From assembly GCA_027660625.1 (NCBI GenBank), contig JAQDNC010000001.1:1-64000 (forward strand): a stretch of DNA of 64,000 bases, given 5' to 3'. The notes beneath the pieces were generated by a model. It saw only the letters and a list, made by a program, of their open reading frames with translations. It was not told the DNA's origin and made no database searches. Below are positions 1 to 8,119 of this stretch, one piece after another. Both the position numbers and the translations under genes were made by a program. The DNA comes from Coriobacteriaceae bacterium AM100-PB1-1D-6A. GTDB lineage: Bacteria; Actinomycetota; Coriobacteriia; Coriobacteriales; Coriobacteriaceae. The stretch's first letter is position 1. Each line of letters opens with the position of its first letter.

Positions 1-23
1 CCAAATTTACAAAAGCGACTCAT
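1..23 (-). CDS. Start of a small ORF downstream of erm(B), cut by the window edge
   Basis: An ATG at 21-23 on the minus strand opens a frame reading MSRFCKF before the window ends. From memory, the same short ORF follows erm(B) in streptococcal and enterococcal Tn1545-like contexts, so the resistance cassette probably continues to the left of the window. Only seven codons are visible and no function can be given. It could equally be untranslated cassette sequence. Confidence 0.3.
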
Positions 24-27
24 AGAA

Positions 28-765
28 TTATTTCCTCCCGTTAAATAATAGATAACTATTAAAAATAGACAATACTTGCTCATAAGTAACGGTACTTAAA
101 TTGTTTACTTTGGCGTGTTTCATTGCTTGATGAAACTGATTTTTAGTAAACAGTTGACGATATTCTCGATTGACCCATTTTGAAACAAAGTACGTATATA
201 GCTTCCAATATTTATCTGGAACATCTGTGGTATGGCGGGTAAGTTTTATTAAGACACTGTTTACTTTTGGTTTAGGATGAAAGCATTCCGCTGGCAGCTT
301 AAGCAATTGCTGAATCGAGACTTGAGTGTGCAAGAGCAACCCTAGTGTTCGGTGAATATCCAAGGTACGCTTGTAGAATCCTTCTTCAACAATCAGATAG
401 ATGTCAGACGCATGGCTTTCAAAAACCACTTTTTTAATAATTTGTGTGCTTAAATGGTAAGGAATACTCCCAACAATTTTATACCTCTGTTTGTTAGGGA
501 ATTGAAACTGTAGAATATCTTGGTGAATTAAAGTGACACGAGTATTCAGTTTTAATTTTTCTGACGATAAGTTGAATAGATGACTGTCTAATTCAATAGA
601 CGTTACCTGTTTACTTATTTTAGCCAGTTTCGTCGTTAAATGCCCTTTACCTGTTCCAATTTCGTAAACGGTATCGGTTTCTTTTAAATTCAATTGTTTT
701 ATTATTTGGTTGAGTACTTTTTCACTCGTTAAAAAGTTTTGAGAATATTTTATATTTTTGTTCAT
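28..765 (-). CDS. erm(B): Erm(B) 23S rRNA adenine-N6 dimethyltransferase (MLS-B resistance)
   Basis: This protein dimethylates A2058 of 23S rRNA (E. coli numbering), which blocks macrolide, lincosamide and streptogramin B binding. The 245-residue product is the full family length and is recognisable along its entire sequence as Erm(B). The SAM-binding motif EIGTGKG lies at about residues 35-41. The catalytic motif IV reads GSIPYH, with Ser at position 100 where other Erm(B) alleles have Asn; both are known natural variants. Base composition is about one third GC, far below the chromosome, which marks recent acquisition. The ribosome-binding site AAGGAG lies 8 bases before the ATG. The usual attenuator leader peptide upstream is absent: the preceding gene ends only 18 bases away. 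Expression is therefore probably constitutive, by read-through or from a promoter inside that gene. Confidence 0.97.
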
Positions 766-783
766 GTAATCACTCCTTCTTAA

Positions 784-1383
784 TTACAAATTTTTAGCAT
801 CTAATTTATTGAGGTTTTTCGCCTCGGATGCATTTAAATCCTCCAATAAGAGCGTTTTTTGGCGATTATTCTCGAGAATTGTCTCCTTCCGATTATTTGC
901 TTTTATCTTTTCGCTTTTCTCGTGCGACCGTCCGCCCATGCCAAGCAGAAAGCCGATTCCAATTAGCGTGGTTATTGCAAGAGGGAGAAATGGTTTAATC
1001 ACATTAATAAAGCCAAAAAAGGGCTTTACTAGGTATGAGCAGTAGCCGCCGAGGTCGGGACTAAAAATAAGGGCTACAAATGCATACCCGCTGAAAATCG
1101 AACTAATAAACGAAGCGAAGATCGCCGTTACGAAGGCCAGTGCGATAATTCCTGCGGCAGATGTTGCGCCAAACAATAGGGCCGATAAGATGCCTGAAGA
1201 TATATTGCCGGCCAGTCCACTTTCGTTGTAGTCGTTTGGAACGTCGGTCGGGACCAGTTTTTTTCTTTCTGAATTGACATAGCCTTCGAGAGCACGGATT
1301 GCGTTTTGCTGTACAAGCACTGATTTTTCTAAATTGTAGATTGATTTGACGTAGTTTCGCAGGTCGTTCCCCTGAACTTCCAT
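784..1383 (-). CDS. Hypothetical membrane protein with coiled-coil-like ends, abutting erm(B)
   Basis: I do not recognise this 199-residue protein. Residues 1-45 are polar and helical. Hydrophobic segments at about 60-100 and 130-155 suggest two to four membrane passes. A charged Lys/Glu/Asn-rich helical tail follows from about 155. It reads toward erm(B) and stops 18 bases before it. The last codons (encoding AKNL) and the stop lie in AT-rich sequence that, from memory, resembles the 5' flank of Gram-positive resistance cassettes. The native C-terminus may therefore have been replaced at the insertion junction. GC is intermediate between erm(B) and the chromosome. The XRE gene at 1449 is divergent and shares a 65-base promoter region with it, as expected for a regulator and target pair. 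There is a weak AAGGAAGG-type site upstream of the ATG. Confidence 0.6.
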   Translation of the reverse strand: MEVQGNDLRNYVKSIYNLEKSVLVQQNAIRALEGYVNSERKKLVPTDVPNDYNESGLAGNISSGILSALLFGATSAAGIIALAFVTAIFASFISSIFSGYAFVALIFSPDLGGYCSYLVKPFFGFINVIKPFLPLAITTLIGIGFLLGMGGRSHEKSEKIKANNRKETILENNRQKTLLLEDLNASEAKNLNKLDAKNL

Positions 1384-1395
1384 ATCTGACCTTCC

Positions 1396-1416
1396 TTGTT
1401 GTAATATATCCCAACA
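1396..1416. promoter_or_regulatory. Possible operator in the divergent 784-1383 / XRE promoter region
   Basis: TGTTG at 1397-1401 and CAACA at 1412-1416 form an inverted repeat in the 65-base gap between two divergent genes. -10-like boxes lie nearby: TACTAT at 1424 for the plus strand and TATATT on the minus strand. This is a plausible autoregulatory site for the XRE protein, but the arms are short. Confidence 0.3.
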
Positions 1417-1448
1417 GTAGCATTACTATATCACGTACGCTCTCTAGC

Positions 1449-1676
1449 ATGGATAACAGCCAAAATGCGGGATATAGAGTGCTCGTAGGTCATAATTTAA
1501 AAAAGCTGAGAACGACCCAAGGGCTGTCGTTGCGAAAACTTGGCTATATGACCGGAATTGACTATGCGCATGTTCATTCAATCGAAACGGGCAATGCTAA
1601 TCCGACAATTGGTACATTGATAAAACTTGCCGATGCATTGGACATCGACTTGAAAAGTCTATTAGACTCGAATTAG
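1449..1676 (+). CDS. XRE-family helix-turn-helix regulator
   Basis: This 75-residue DNA-binding protein is essentially a lone HTH_3/Cro-C1 domain (residues 12-72). The helix-turn-helix lies in the stretch from SLRKLGYMTG to HSIETG, and the family-typical PTIGTLIKLADAL helix follows. It is the size of small phage, plasmid or island repressors. It diverges from the membrane protein gene at 784-1383 and probably controls that promoter region. No Shine-Dalgarno is visible before the ATG, and a -10-like TACTAT lies only 20 bases upstream, so the message may be leaderless or nearly so. Composition is AT-rich relative to the chromosome, consistent with membership of the acquired island. Confidence 0.8.
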   Translation: MDNSQNAGYRVLVGHNLKKLRTTQGLSLRKLGYMTGIDYAHVHSIETGNANPTIGTLIKLADALDIDLKSLLDSN

Positions 1677-1780
1677 CAAGTCATTTAAAAGCCGAATGAT
1701 TGATATCTGCCTGCTACAATGGAGCGAAATCTCCTATATAGCATCGAGCGGGGCATCACATCGACTGGGGAGGTACGCAT

Positions 1781-2305
1781 ATGTCGGGCACTCAGCATAA
1801 GATCGCTTCCGGCAAGCGCCTGGACGTCATTAGCTGGGACGAGTTCTTTATGAGCGTGGCCATCGCCGCGCAGCGCCGCAGCAAGGATCCCAACACGCAG
1901 GTGGGTGCGTGCATCGCCAGCACCAACCACCGCATCCTTTCGGTGGGCTACAACGGTACGCCCTCGGCGCTCAACGACGACTTTTTCCCGTGGGGTACGA
2001 GCGACGACCCGCTGCAGGACAAGCACAACTACGTGGTCCATGCCGAGGCCAACGCCGTGCTCAACTACCGTGGCTCGCTCAAGGACCTCGAGGGTTCCAC
2101 GGTCTACGTCACGCTGTTCCCGTGCCACGACTGCGCCAAGATTTTGGCGCAGGTGGGCGTGGGCGAGGTTGTCTACCTGGACAATAAGTACGCCGACACC
2201 GATGATGGGCGCATCAGCCGCCGCATCCTCGACTCCTGTGGCATCAGCTACCGTCAGGTTATCGTCGATGTTCACATCGGCACCGAGGGGCAGGCTCAGC
2301 AGTAG
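1781..2305 (+). CDS. Deoxycytidylate (dCMP) deaminase family protein
   Basis: This enzyme converts dCMP to dUMP, feeding thymidylate synthesis. It is a 174-residue cytidine/deoxycytidylate deaminase fold protein. The zinc and proton-shuttle motif HAE is at residues 87-89 and the PCHDC zinc ligands are at 114-118. The N-terminal substrate-side segment SKDPNTQVGACI is typical of the ComEB/dCMP deaminase branch. A good site (GGGGAGG) precedes the ATG by 7 bases. It is the first gene of normal high-GC composition after the erm(B) island. It appears to be transcribed alone: a 170-base gap follows before the NifU-like gene. A tRNA-type or riboflavin-type deaminase is less likely, given the motif spacing. 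Confidence 0.88.
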   Translation: MSGTQHKIASGKRLDVISWDEFFMSVAIAAQRRSKDPNTQVGACIASTNHRILSVGYNGTPSALNDDFFPWGTSDDPLQDKHNYVVHAEANAVLNYRGSLKDLEGSTVYVTLFPCHDCAKILAQVGVGEVVYLDNKYADTDDGRISRRILDSCGISYRQVIVDVHIGTEGQAQQ

Positions 2306-2338
2306 CGCGTGGCAACGGCAGCTGGCGGCAAAACAGCT

Positions 2339-2365
2339 AAAAGAGCCCCGTCCCAAATTGACTAC
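2339..2365 (+). repeat. Dispersed motif 'GTCCCAAATTGACTA', copy 1
   Basis: The segment AAAAGAGCCCCGTCCCAAAT followed by TGACTAC recurs in the window. Copies lie at 36796-36822 (opposite strand) and 57621-57648, with a partial copy at 22861-22880. All are intergenic, and two begin directly after a stop codon. The function is unknown. The embedded TTGACT could act as a -35 box, but no consistent -10 follows. Confidence 0.6.
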
Positions 2366-2475
2366 TCGTGAAAGTCGCGTCTGCGCGCATGGACGGCTCG
2401 TGAGCGGGTACATGGCTGTAGTAACATAGCTTCTGCCCGCGGGCGTGCCCGCGTTATTGTGAGAAAGGAGCCCCT

Positions 2476-2754
2476 GTGGCTGTTAACGAAGAGCTGCTTA
2501 AGAAGGTTCTTGAAGAGATTCGCCCCAACCTGCAGACCGACGGCGGCGATATGGAGTATGTGGGCGTCGACGACGAGGGCGTCGTCAAGCTGGAGCTGCA
2601 GGGCGCCTGCGCCGGCTGCCCCATGAGCTCGCTGACCCTGTCCATGGGTATTGAGCGCATCCTGAAGGAGCATGTGCCCGGCGTTACCCGCGTTGAGCAG
2701 GTCAATGCCTCTGGCGAGACCGACGACCTGTACGACGAGTACGCGCCGTTCTAA
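2476..2754 (+). CDS. NifU-like C-terminal domain Fe-S scaffold protein
   Basis: This 92-residue protein is a stand-alone NifU C-terminal domain (Nfu type), which carries and delivers Fe-S clusters. The CxxC pair that binds the cluster, in GACAGCPMSS, is at Cys45 and Cys48. The segment IRPNLQTDGGD at 16-26 is the family hallmark. The acidic C-terminal tail (DDLYDEYAPF) is not part of the core. The start is GTG, chosen because GAAAGGAG lies 6-7 bases upstream. The gene lies alone between dCMP deaminase and lgt on the same strand, with about 110 bases to lgt. Confidence 0.9.
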   Translation: MAVNEELLKKVLEEIRPNLQTDGGDMEYVGVDDEGVVKLELQGACAGCPMSSLTLSMGIERILKEHVPGVTRVEQVNASGETDDLYDEYAPF

Positions 2755-2863
2755 GATGCGAAAGCTGCGGACGGCATACTTCGCATAGACGTTACGCCCA
2801 AATATGCGGCTGCGAGCGCAAGGCCCGCGGTCGCATTTGTATGTAGGGAGTAGGAGGGTCGAC

Positions 2864-3685
2864 ATGCTCAACGACTTCTACCATATGCTTGATCCTGTCG
2901 CGATTTCGGCGGGCCCCATCACCATCTACTGGTACGGCCTGGCCTACGTGGTCGGCGCTCTGCTCACGGCGGTCGTCATGTACCGCACGCAGCGTCGCTG
3001 GGGCTTTAACATCACGATTGACGACCTGACGAGTGTCGTGGTCGGCGTGGTCTTTGGCCTCATTATCGGTGCGCGCCTGTTCTACGTTGTCTTTTACGGT
3101 GATGGCTACTACTGGGCGCACCCGCTCGAGATCTTTGCCACCAACGAGGGCGGCATGAGCTTCCATGGCGGCTTGGTGGGCGGCATTATCGGCGGCATCA
3201 TCGTGTGCCGCATGTATAAGCTCGACGCATGGACTTTGGCAGACCTTGCCGTCATCGGCGCGCCGCTGGCCCTGTGCCTGGGCCGTTGTGCCAACTTTGT
3301 CAACGGTGAGCTGTGGGGCAAGCCGACCGATCTGCCATGGGGCGTGGTCTTTGGCGGGACTGCGGGCGAGATGCCGCGTCATCCCTCCCAACTCTACGAG
3401 GCATTTCTTGAGGGCATTGTGCTTTTTTGCATTCTGCAGGTGCTCAGCCGCAAAAAGCCGCTACTGCCCCAAGGCACGTTTATGGGCGTGTTTGTGATGG
3501 GTTACGGCATCGTCCGCTTCCTCATTGAGTTTGTGCGTGTGCCCGATGCACAGCTGGGCTATCTGCTGGGCGGCGTCATCACCATGGGTCAGCTGCTGAG
3601 CCTTCCGCTCGTAATCGCGGGCCTGGCGCTCATCATCTTTGCCCGACACCGCAATCGCCCCCAGCGCATCTACCTCGACGCCTAG
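2864..3685 (+). CDS. lgt: Prolipoprotein diacylglyceryl transferase
   Basis: Lgt transfers diacylglycerol from phosphatidylglycerol to the lipobox cysteine of prolipoproteins at the membrane, the first step of lipoprotein maturation. The 273-residue protein has about seven hydrophobic segments. The Lgt signature GRCANFVNGELWG lies near residues 140-152, the segment GGMSFHGGLVGG near 100, and RHPSQLYEA near 170. The ATG at 2864 is preceded by AGGAGG and fits the family N-terminus; an earlier in-frame ATG at 2804 would add 20 non-conserved residues. The stop codon is followed at once by two palindromic repeats. Confidence 0.95.
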   Translation: MLNDFYHMLDPVAISAGPITIYWYGLAYVVGALLTAVVMYRTQRRWGFNITIDDLTSVVVGVVFGLIIGARLFYVVFYGDGYYWAHPLEIFATNEGGMSFHGGLVGGIIGGIIVCRMYKLDAWTLADLAVIGAPLALCLGRCANFVNGELWGKPTDLPWGVVFGGTAGEMPRHPSQLYEAFLEGIVLFCILQVLSRKKPLLPQGTFMGVFVMGYGIVRFLIEFVRVPDAQLGYLLGGVITMGQLLSLPLVIAGLALIIFARHRNRPQRIYLDA

Positions 3686-3730
3686 CCACCACATGTCACC
3701 ACAAGGGGGACAGGCACCTTTGTGGTGGTT
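3686..3730 (+). repeat. GGGGACAGG-core palindromic element (copy F) abutting the lgt stop
   Basis: CACCACAA and TTGTGGTG flank a core reading GGGGGACAGGCACCT. The element begins directly after the lgt TAG. It shares its core with the elements at 6016-6059 and 43244-43276, but its stem sequence is different and still self-complementary. Confidence 0.7.
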
Positions 3731-3756
3731 TTGCCGGGCAACGATGACAGAACCGT

Positions 3757-3813
3757 AACGTTTCCCCAGATAAAACCTGCCAAAATAAACCTGTCCCTTT
3801 TTGGCAGGTTTCT
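3757..3813 (-). repeat. CCTGCCAAAA/GGGACAGG element (copy C, inverted)
   Basis: Read on the minus strand this is almost identical over about 52 bases to copies at 8642-8693 and 35558-35611. It has CCTGCCAAAA and TTTTGGCAGG arms around AGGGACAGGTTTA, then the tail TTTTATCTGGGGAAACGTT. It lies 20 bases before the next gene, between lgt and the DUF6020-like gene. Confidence 0.8.
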
Positions 3814-3831
3814 AGAAAGGCTATTCGGACT

Positions 3832-6015
3832 GTGAAGGATTCCGACCTCTCCGCAACGGCTGCGCGCGACGCCGCCCGCATCGTTTGGTTTAAGCGCTAT
3901 CCCGCCAAGCAGACGCTCATCGCATTTTTGCTCGCGCTGTTGGCGACCACGGCGTTTTCCATCGATCCCGCCCCGGTGTCGAGCAACGCAGTCTTGGCAA
4001 TTGACCCCAAAGCCTCGGGCATGCTGTACGTGTGCTACGAGGTGCTCCTCTCGTTTGCCGGCCATACCGACGCGGTCATGCTGCTTGCGCTTGCCTGCCT
4101 GCTTACGCTGCCGTTTCGCTACGTATTCTTTGGCCGCGGTGACGCTTGGCGCCCGTCGGTCGTGCTGCCATCGCTGTTCTTTGCCGTTTGCATGGTGTTC
4201 GGCCGTAGCTACGACCTTACCGATTCGGCAGAGATTGTGCTGGGCGACAAGGCACGCGTTATCTGCGCCTGGATTGGCGGCGCGGGCTGGATGCTTCTGG
4301 CGATTGTGGCCTTCTATCTGGCTTTTGAGTTTTTGGATTGGTTGAGCTCCCGCCGCATTCCGTTTTCGGAGACCCACTTTGGTCGCGTGTGGCGTGTTGC
4401 CCACGCCGTGCTCTCGGTCCATCCCTTTGTCGGGCCGTTTCTTGTGCTCATGATTGCCTGGGCGCCCACGCTTATCGCCTCGCTGCCCGGCCTCTTTATG
4501 GGAGATACGGGCGCGCAGATCCGCCAATGGTTCAACTACCCCAACGGCACGAGCGATTACCTGCGCCTGCTTAACCCCAACGTGCTGCTCAACGGCCATC
4601 ATCCGGTGGTGCACACGGCCATCATCGGCTCGTGCGTGCAACTGGGGCTTTCGCTGTTCAATAGCGCCAATGCGGGCCTTGCCATCTACACCTGTGCCCA
4701 ATTTGTCATCACGGCCGCCTGCATGGCCTATTCCATATCGTCGCTGCGCAAGCTGGGCGTGAGCCTGCCGGTCCGTGGCGTCACCTTGCTGTTCTTTGCG
4801 TTTATGCCGATGTTCTCCAACTATGCGGCGCTGCTGACCAAAGACGTGCTGTTTGCCGATGCGTTTTTGGTGCTGCTCGTTCAGACCGTCAAGCTCGTGG
4901 CATGTGGCCTGCCCCGTCGCGATGCCAATGCCAAGCGCGCGGGCGAACAGGCGCCTGTGCTCTTTGCACGCCACGACTGGCTGTTGCTCGTGCTGGGTGC
5001 CATGGGTTCCACGTTTTTGCGCAATGGCGGCCTGGTCTTTCCGTTGGCGGCCTGCGTGATTGCGGCGGCGTTTTGCGCTTGGGACGCGCATGTGGCCCGT
5101 CGCGTGGCCAAACAGTCTGGCGTCACGCCCTCGTACGCCACGCCACGCTTCCGCTGGGTCGGCGTGCTCGCAGTGCTTGCGCTCTGCCTTGTCTCCAACA
5201 TGTATTTCACCAAGGTCTTTATGCCGGCGCACGATATCACGCCGGGCTCCAAGCGCGAGATCCTCTCGATTCCGTTTCAGCAGACGGCGCGCTTCGTCCA
5301 AAAGCACGACGGCCTTAATTCGGGCGTTAACCCCAAGGTCAAAGACGATGGCACGATTGAGGAAGCTCCCTGCGACGGCTTGGTGACCGATGAGGAGCAC
5401 GCTGTGATTGATCGCGTGCTTAAGTACGAGAACCTGGGTCGTCGCTACAACCCCGACAAATCGGATGCCGTCAAAAACTGCTTCAATGAGTACGCCTCGC
5501 AGGAGGACATCAAGGCCTATTTTAAGGTGTGGGCCCAGATGTTCAAAAAGGACCCCGAGTGCTATATCTCGGCGCTCATCAATAACTATTACGGGTACTT
5601 CTATCCAAGTGCTCGCGATGCGTGGGTCTACAGCACCGCGCGCAGTGCCGAGATCATGGCGAAGCCCGATAACCTCAAGTACTTTGACTTCCATCCGGTC
5701 GATAGCAAAGCCGTGCGCTGGTGCGACCACCTGATTAACCTGTACCGCGTGGCGGTGCAGCGCATCCCGTTTATCTCGCTCACCATGAGCTCGGCCACTT
5801 ACGTGTGGATTATGATCGCCGTGGTGGTCTACCTGTTGCGTCGCCATTCGTGGCGCGCGCTGGCCATCTGGATACCGCTGCTGGGTGTGCTCGCCGTGTG
5901 CCTGATCGGTCCATGTAACGGATCGACCTACATGCGCTACCTGTACCCAGTCATTGCATGCATGCCCTTCGCCATCGGTGCCACGATCACCCGCAGCGAC
6001 CTCCTCTGGGCCTAG
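3832..6015 (+). CDS. Large multi-pass membrane protein (DUF6020-like)
   Basis: This 727-residue integral membrane protein has about ten to twelve hydrophobic helices between residues 25 and 455. A soluble, presumably extracellular, domain follows (about 460-640, with FFNEYASQ-type polar sequence and several Tyr and Cys). Two more helices lie near the C-terminus (about 660-725). The arrangement and the motifs LFMGDTGAQIRQWFN and NGHHPVVHTAIIG match the DUF6020 family of Actinobacteria and Firmicutes. These look like GT-C-fold, lipid-linked-sugar glycosyltransferase-like proteins, but no activity is proven. The start is GTG at 3832, with GAAAGG 12 bases before it. It is a single-gene unit, with repeat elements on both sides. 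Confidence 0.65.
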   Translation: MKDSDLSATAARDAARIVWFKRYPAKQTLIAFLLALLATTAFSIDPAPVSSNAVLAIDPKASGMLYVCYEVLLSFAGHTDAVMLLALACLLTLPFRYVFFGRGDAWRPSVVLPSLFFAVCMVFGRSYDLTDSAEIVLGDKARVICAWIGGAGWMLLAIVAFYLAFEFLDWLSSRRIPFSETHFGRVWRVAHAVLSVHPFVGPFLVLMIAWAPTLIASLPGLFMGDTGAQIRQWFNYPNGTSDYLRLLNPNVLLNGHHPVVHTAIIGSCVQLGLSLFNSANAGLAIYTCAQFVITAACMAYSISSLRKLGVSLPVRGVTLLFFAFMPMFSNYAALLTKDVLFADAFLVLLVQTVKLVACGLPRRDANAKRAGEQAPVLFARHDWLLLVLGAMGSTFLRNGGLVFPLAACVIAAAFCAWDAHVARRVAKQSGVTPSYATPRFRWVGVLAVLALCLVSNMYFTKVFMPAHDITPGSKREILSIPFQQTARFVQKHDGLNSGVNPKVKDDGTIEEAPCDGLVTDEEHAVIDRVLKYENLGRRYNPDKSDAVKNCFNEYASQEDIKAYFKVWAQMFKKDPECYISALINNYYGYFYPSARDAWVYSTARSAEIMAKPDNLKYFDFHPVDSKAVRWCDHLINLYRVAVQRIPFISLTMSSATYVWIMIAVVVYLLRRHSWRALAIWIPLLGVLAVCLIGPCNGSTYMRYLYPVIACMPFAIGATITRSDLLWA

Positions 6016-6059
6016 CCCAAGATTGGCATATCGGGGACAGGTTGCTTTGCGCCAAGGGG
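6016..6059 (+). repeat. GGGGACAGG-core element (copy D) abutting a stop codon
   Basis: Directly after the TAG of the DUF6020-like gene comes TTGGCATAT, then CGGGGACAGGTTGCT, then TTGCGCCAA. The stem is degenerate compared with the perfect copy at 43244-43276, but the core and the position relative to the stop are the same. Confidence 0.6.
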
Positions 6060-6186
6060 CTGCATCATCACGACGCCTTCATTTTGGGGTTTATCTTGCA
6101 GGCCGGTAGGTATATCATAACGACGTTTGTTTATATTGCCCGAGCATCCACGCTGGGCTTTAGGTCGAAACCGATAGGAGACACGT

Positions 6187-6993
6187 ATGTCCGGACACTC
6201 TAAGTGGGCCACAACCAAGCATCGTAAGGGCGCGCAGGACGCCAAGCGTTCCGCCCTCTTCTCCAAGCTCAGCCGCAACATCACCGTTGCTGCCCGTCTC
6301 GGCGGCGACCCGCTGCCCGAGAACAACGCCAGCCTTGCCGCTGCCGTCGCTAAGGCCAAGGCTCAGTCCATGCCTAAGGACAAGATCAAGTCCGCTATCG
6401 ATAAGGCCTTTGGTTCGGGTGCCGATGCCGCCGTCTACGAGAACATCGTGTACGAGGGCTACGGTCCCGCCGGTGTCGCCGTCTACGTCGACTGCCTGAC
6501 CGACAACCGCAACCGCACTGCTGCCGACGTCCGTTCCGCCTTCTCCCACGCTGGTGGCAACCTGGGCACCTCCGGTTCCGTCGCCTTCCAGTTTGAGCGC
6601 AAGGGCCAGATCGTCGTTGCCAAGGAGGTCCTGGACGAGAACGCCAAGAAGGAGACCATGATCGCCAACGGTGCTGCCGGTGACGAGGATGAGTTCATGA
6701 TGGCCATCGCCGAGGCCGGTGGCGAGGACTACGAGGACGCCGGCGAGGAGTGGATCGTCTGGACCGCTGCCAACGACGTCATGGCTGTCTCCAAGGCGCT
6801 CGAGGAGCAGGGCATCCAGGTCAAGGGCTCCGAGACCACCATGGTCCCGACCACCCCGACCGAGGTCTCCGGTGCTGACGCCAAGAAGGTTCAGCGCCTC
6901 ATCGACCGTCTTGAGGAGCTCGACGACGTCCAGGACGTCTACAGCACCATGGACATGACCGACGAGGTCATCGCTGCCCTCGAGGAGGAGTAG
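6187..6993 (+). CDS. yebC: YebC/PmpR-family regulator or translation factor
   Basis: This is a cytosolic protein of the YebC family. Members were first described as DNA-binding regulators and more recently as factors that help ribosomes through polyproline stretches. The 268-residue product begins with the near-invariant MSGHSKWATTKHRKGAQDAKR. It keeps the domain 2-3 pattern YEGYGPAGVAVYVDCLTDNRNRT in order (split here only by description). An acidic insert near residues 155-185 makes it slightly longer than the usual 240-250. The start ATG is preceded by AGGAG. In many bacteria the gene sits next to ruvC, but not here. A strong terminator follows at 7063-7104. Confidence 0.93.
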   Translation: MSGHSKWATTKHRKGAQDAKRSALFSKLSRNITVAARLGGDPLPENNASLAAAVAKAKAQSMPKDKIKSAIDKAFGSGADAAVYENIVYEGYGPAGVAVYVDCLTDNRNRTAADVRSAFSHAGGNLGTSGSVAFQFERKGQIVVAKEVLDENAKKETMIANGAAGDEDEFMMAIAEAGGEDYEDAGEEWIVWTAANDVMAVSKALEEQGIQVKGSETTMVPTTPTEVSGADAKKVQRLIDRLEELDDVQDVYSTMDMTDEVIAALEEE

Positions 6994-7062
6994 CGCCAGC
7001 ACGGATTGAGCCGTGCATATCTGGGCATAATGAAGCGAGCATGCAAGCCTCGTGGAATAGAT

Positions 7063-7104
7063 GAGCCGGATCCGCGTGCATGAGGCACCGGACCCGGCTC
7101 TTTT
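7063..7104 (+). terminator. Rho-independent terminator after yebC
   Basis: GAGCCGG and CCGGCTC pair across about 24 bases and are followed by TTTT. Confidence 0.75.
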
Positions 7105-7159
7105 ATAATGATGCGAATCGTTTTGCATTCTGAGGATCGAGATTTGAAGGGAGCGCCGC

Positions 7160-7705
7160 ATGCGCGTGCTCAAACGAGCCCTAGCGATCGTGTATCTTGC
7201 CGCCGCCATCGTGGCGCTGGGTACGCTTGTCTGCCAGTTCTGGGGACCGTATACGTATCGCTTTATGTTGCTGTTGCGTGACACCATGCCTCGCGTCGTC
7301 GTTACGGCGTGCGCCGCCATCGTGGCACTTGGCGTGCTCATCGGTTTTTTCCGCCTGATGTTCGCGCGTCGCGAGCCGTCCTGCGTGCATCCGGCGGGGG
7401 AGCGCAATATCGAGGTTACGCTCGCAGCGCTTTCCTCGTGCGCCCGTGCCGCGGCGGAGTGCGATGATCGCGTGATGGTTGAGCATATCGAGGCGCGCGT
7501 TCAAGGCTCCGACGAGTCGCGCGTTCGTTTTAAGGTCGAGGCCATCGCGCTCGATGATAAAGACGTCGCCTCTCTTGTCACCGCGATGCAGCAGCGCATC
7601 GAGAAAGCCTGCGACACCATGCTCGGCACGCCGGGCACGACCGCGCGCGTCCGTTTTTTGCCGTCCAAGACTACCGTCCAGACCGTGGAGGTTTCCGGTG
7701 AGTGA
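7160..7705 (+). CDS. AmaP-like membrane anchor of the Asp23 envelope-stress cluster
   Basis: This 181-residue protein has two N-terminal membrane helices (about residues 8-30 and 45-65) in a hairpin, then a soluble alpha/beta domain. That is the layout of AmaP, which tethers Asp23/Gls24 proteins to the membrane in Gram-positives. Sequence identity to AmaP is not obvious by eye. The call rests on topology and on the next two genes, a DUF2273 protein and an Asp23 protein, which are the classic partners. Its stop overlaps the start of the DUF2273 gene by 8 bases, so translational coupling is likely. The ribosome-binding site AAGGGAG precedes the ATG. Confidence 0.7.
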   Translation: MRVLKRALAIVYLAAAIVALGTLVCQFWGPYTYRFMLLLRDTMPRVVVTACAAIVALGVLIGFFRLMFARREPSCVHPAGERNIEVTLAALSSCARAAAECDDRVMVEHIEARVQGSDESRVRFKVEAIALDDKDVASLVTAMQQRIEKACDTMLGTPGTTARVRFLPSKTTVQTVEVSGE

Positions 7706-8075
7706 TACCAACCAAGACAAGACCGCCCGCACGCCGCGCCTGACGATCGACCAGAACGCTACGCCGGCAGGCGAGTCCGCCGACACCAAGCCCGAGGCCG
7801 GCGAGCAGCACGACAGCGCCGCTAATGACTTTGACGAGGCCATGGGTCTCATCAAAGGTACGGGCGCTGCTATCTGGAGCTACGCCGTGCGCCACCCCAA
7901 CACTACGCTCGGTGCCGTGGCAGGCTTTATCCTCGCCGTGCTGGTACTTACATTGGGCCTGTGGGACACGCTCGTCATCGCATTCTTTGTGTTGATCGGC
8001 GCCGTGATCGGCCAGATTCGCGACGGCGAGAACGGTATCGTCAACTTCTTCGGCCGTCTGTTTAGCGGCCGCTAA
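7698..8075 (+). CDS. DUF2273 small membrane protein
   Basis: This 125-residue protein has a polar, probably disordered N-terminus (1-60). One helical hairpin of membrane segments follows at about 68-108, and a short tail NFFGRLFSGR closes it. This is the DUF2273 pattern found beside asp23 and amaP. The GTG start at 7698 overlaps the end of the AmaP-like gene (stop at 7705), with the GGAGG at 7687-7691 serving as ribosome-binding site. It probably helps to anchor the Asp23 layer at the membrane. Confidence 0.75.
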   Translation: MSDTNQDKTARTPRLTIDQNATPAGESADTKPEAGEQHDSAANDFDEAMGLIKGTGAAIWSYAVRHPNTTLGAVAGFILAVLVLTLGLWDTLVIAFFVLIGAVIGQIRDGENGIVNFFGRLFSGR

Positions 8076-8119
8076 TACGTATTCGACTGTCGCATCCGCG
8101 GCAGGCATAAGGAGGAACC

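Noticed and set aside
3682..5847. 721-residue ORF on the minus strand opposite the DUF6020-like gene
   Set aside because: His/Arg/Asp-rich composition and no motifs; it is the antisense shadow of a high-GC gene.
7479..7697. Longer N-terminus for the DUF2273 protein, starting at 7479
   Set aside because: It lies within the AmaP-like gene in another frame and has Arg/Ser-rich shadow composition; the GTG at 7698 fits better.
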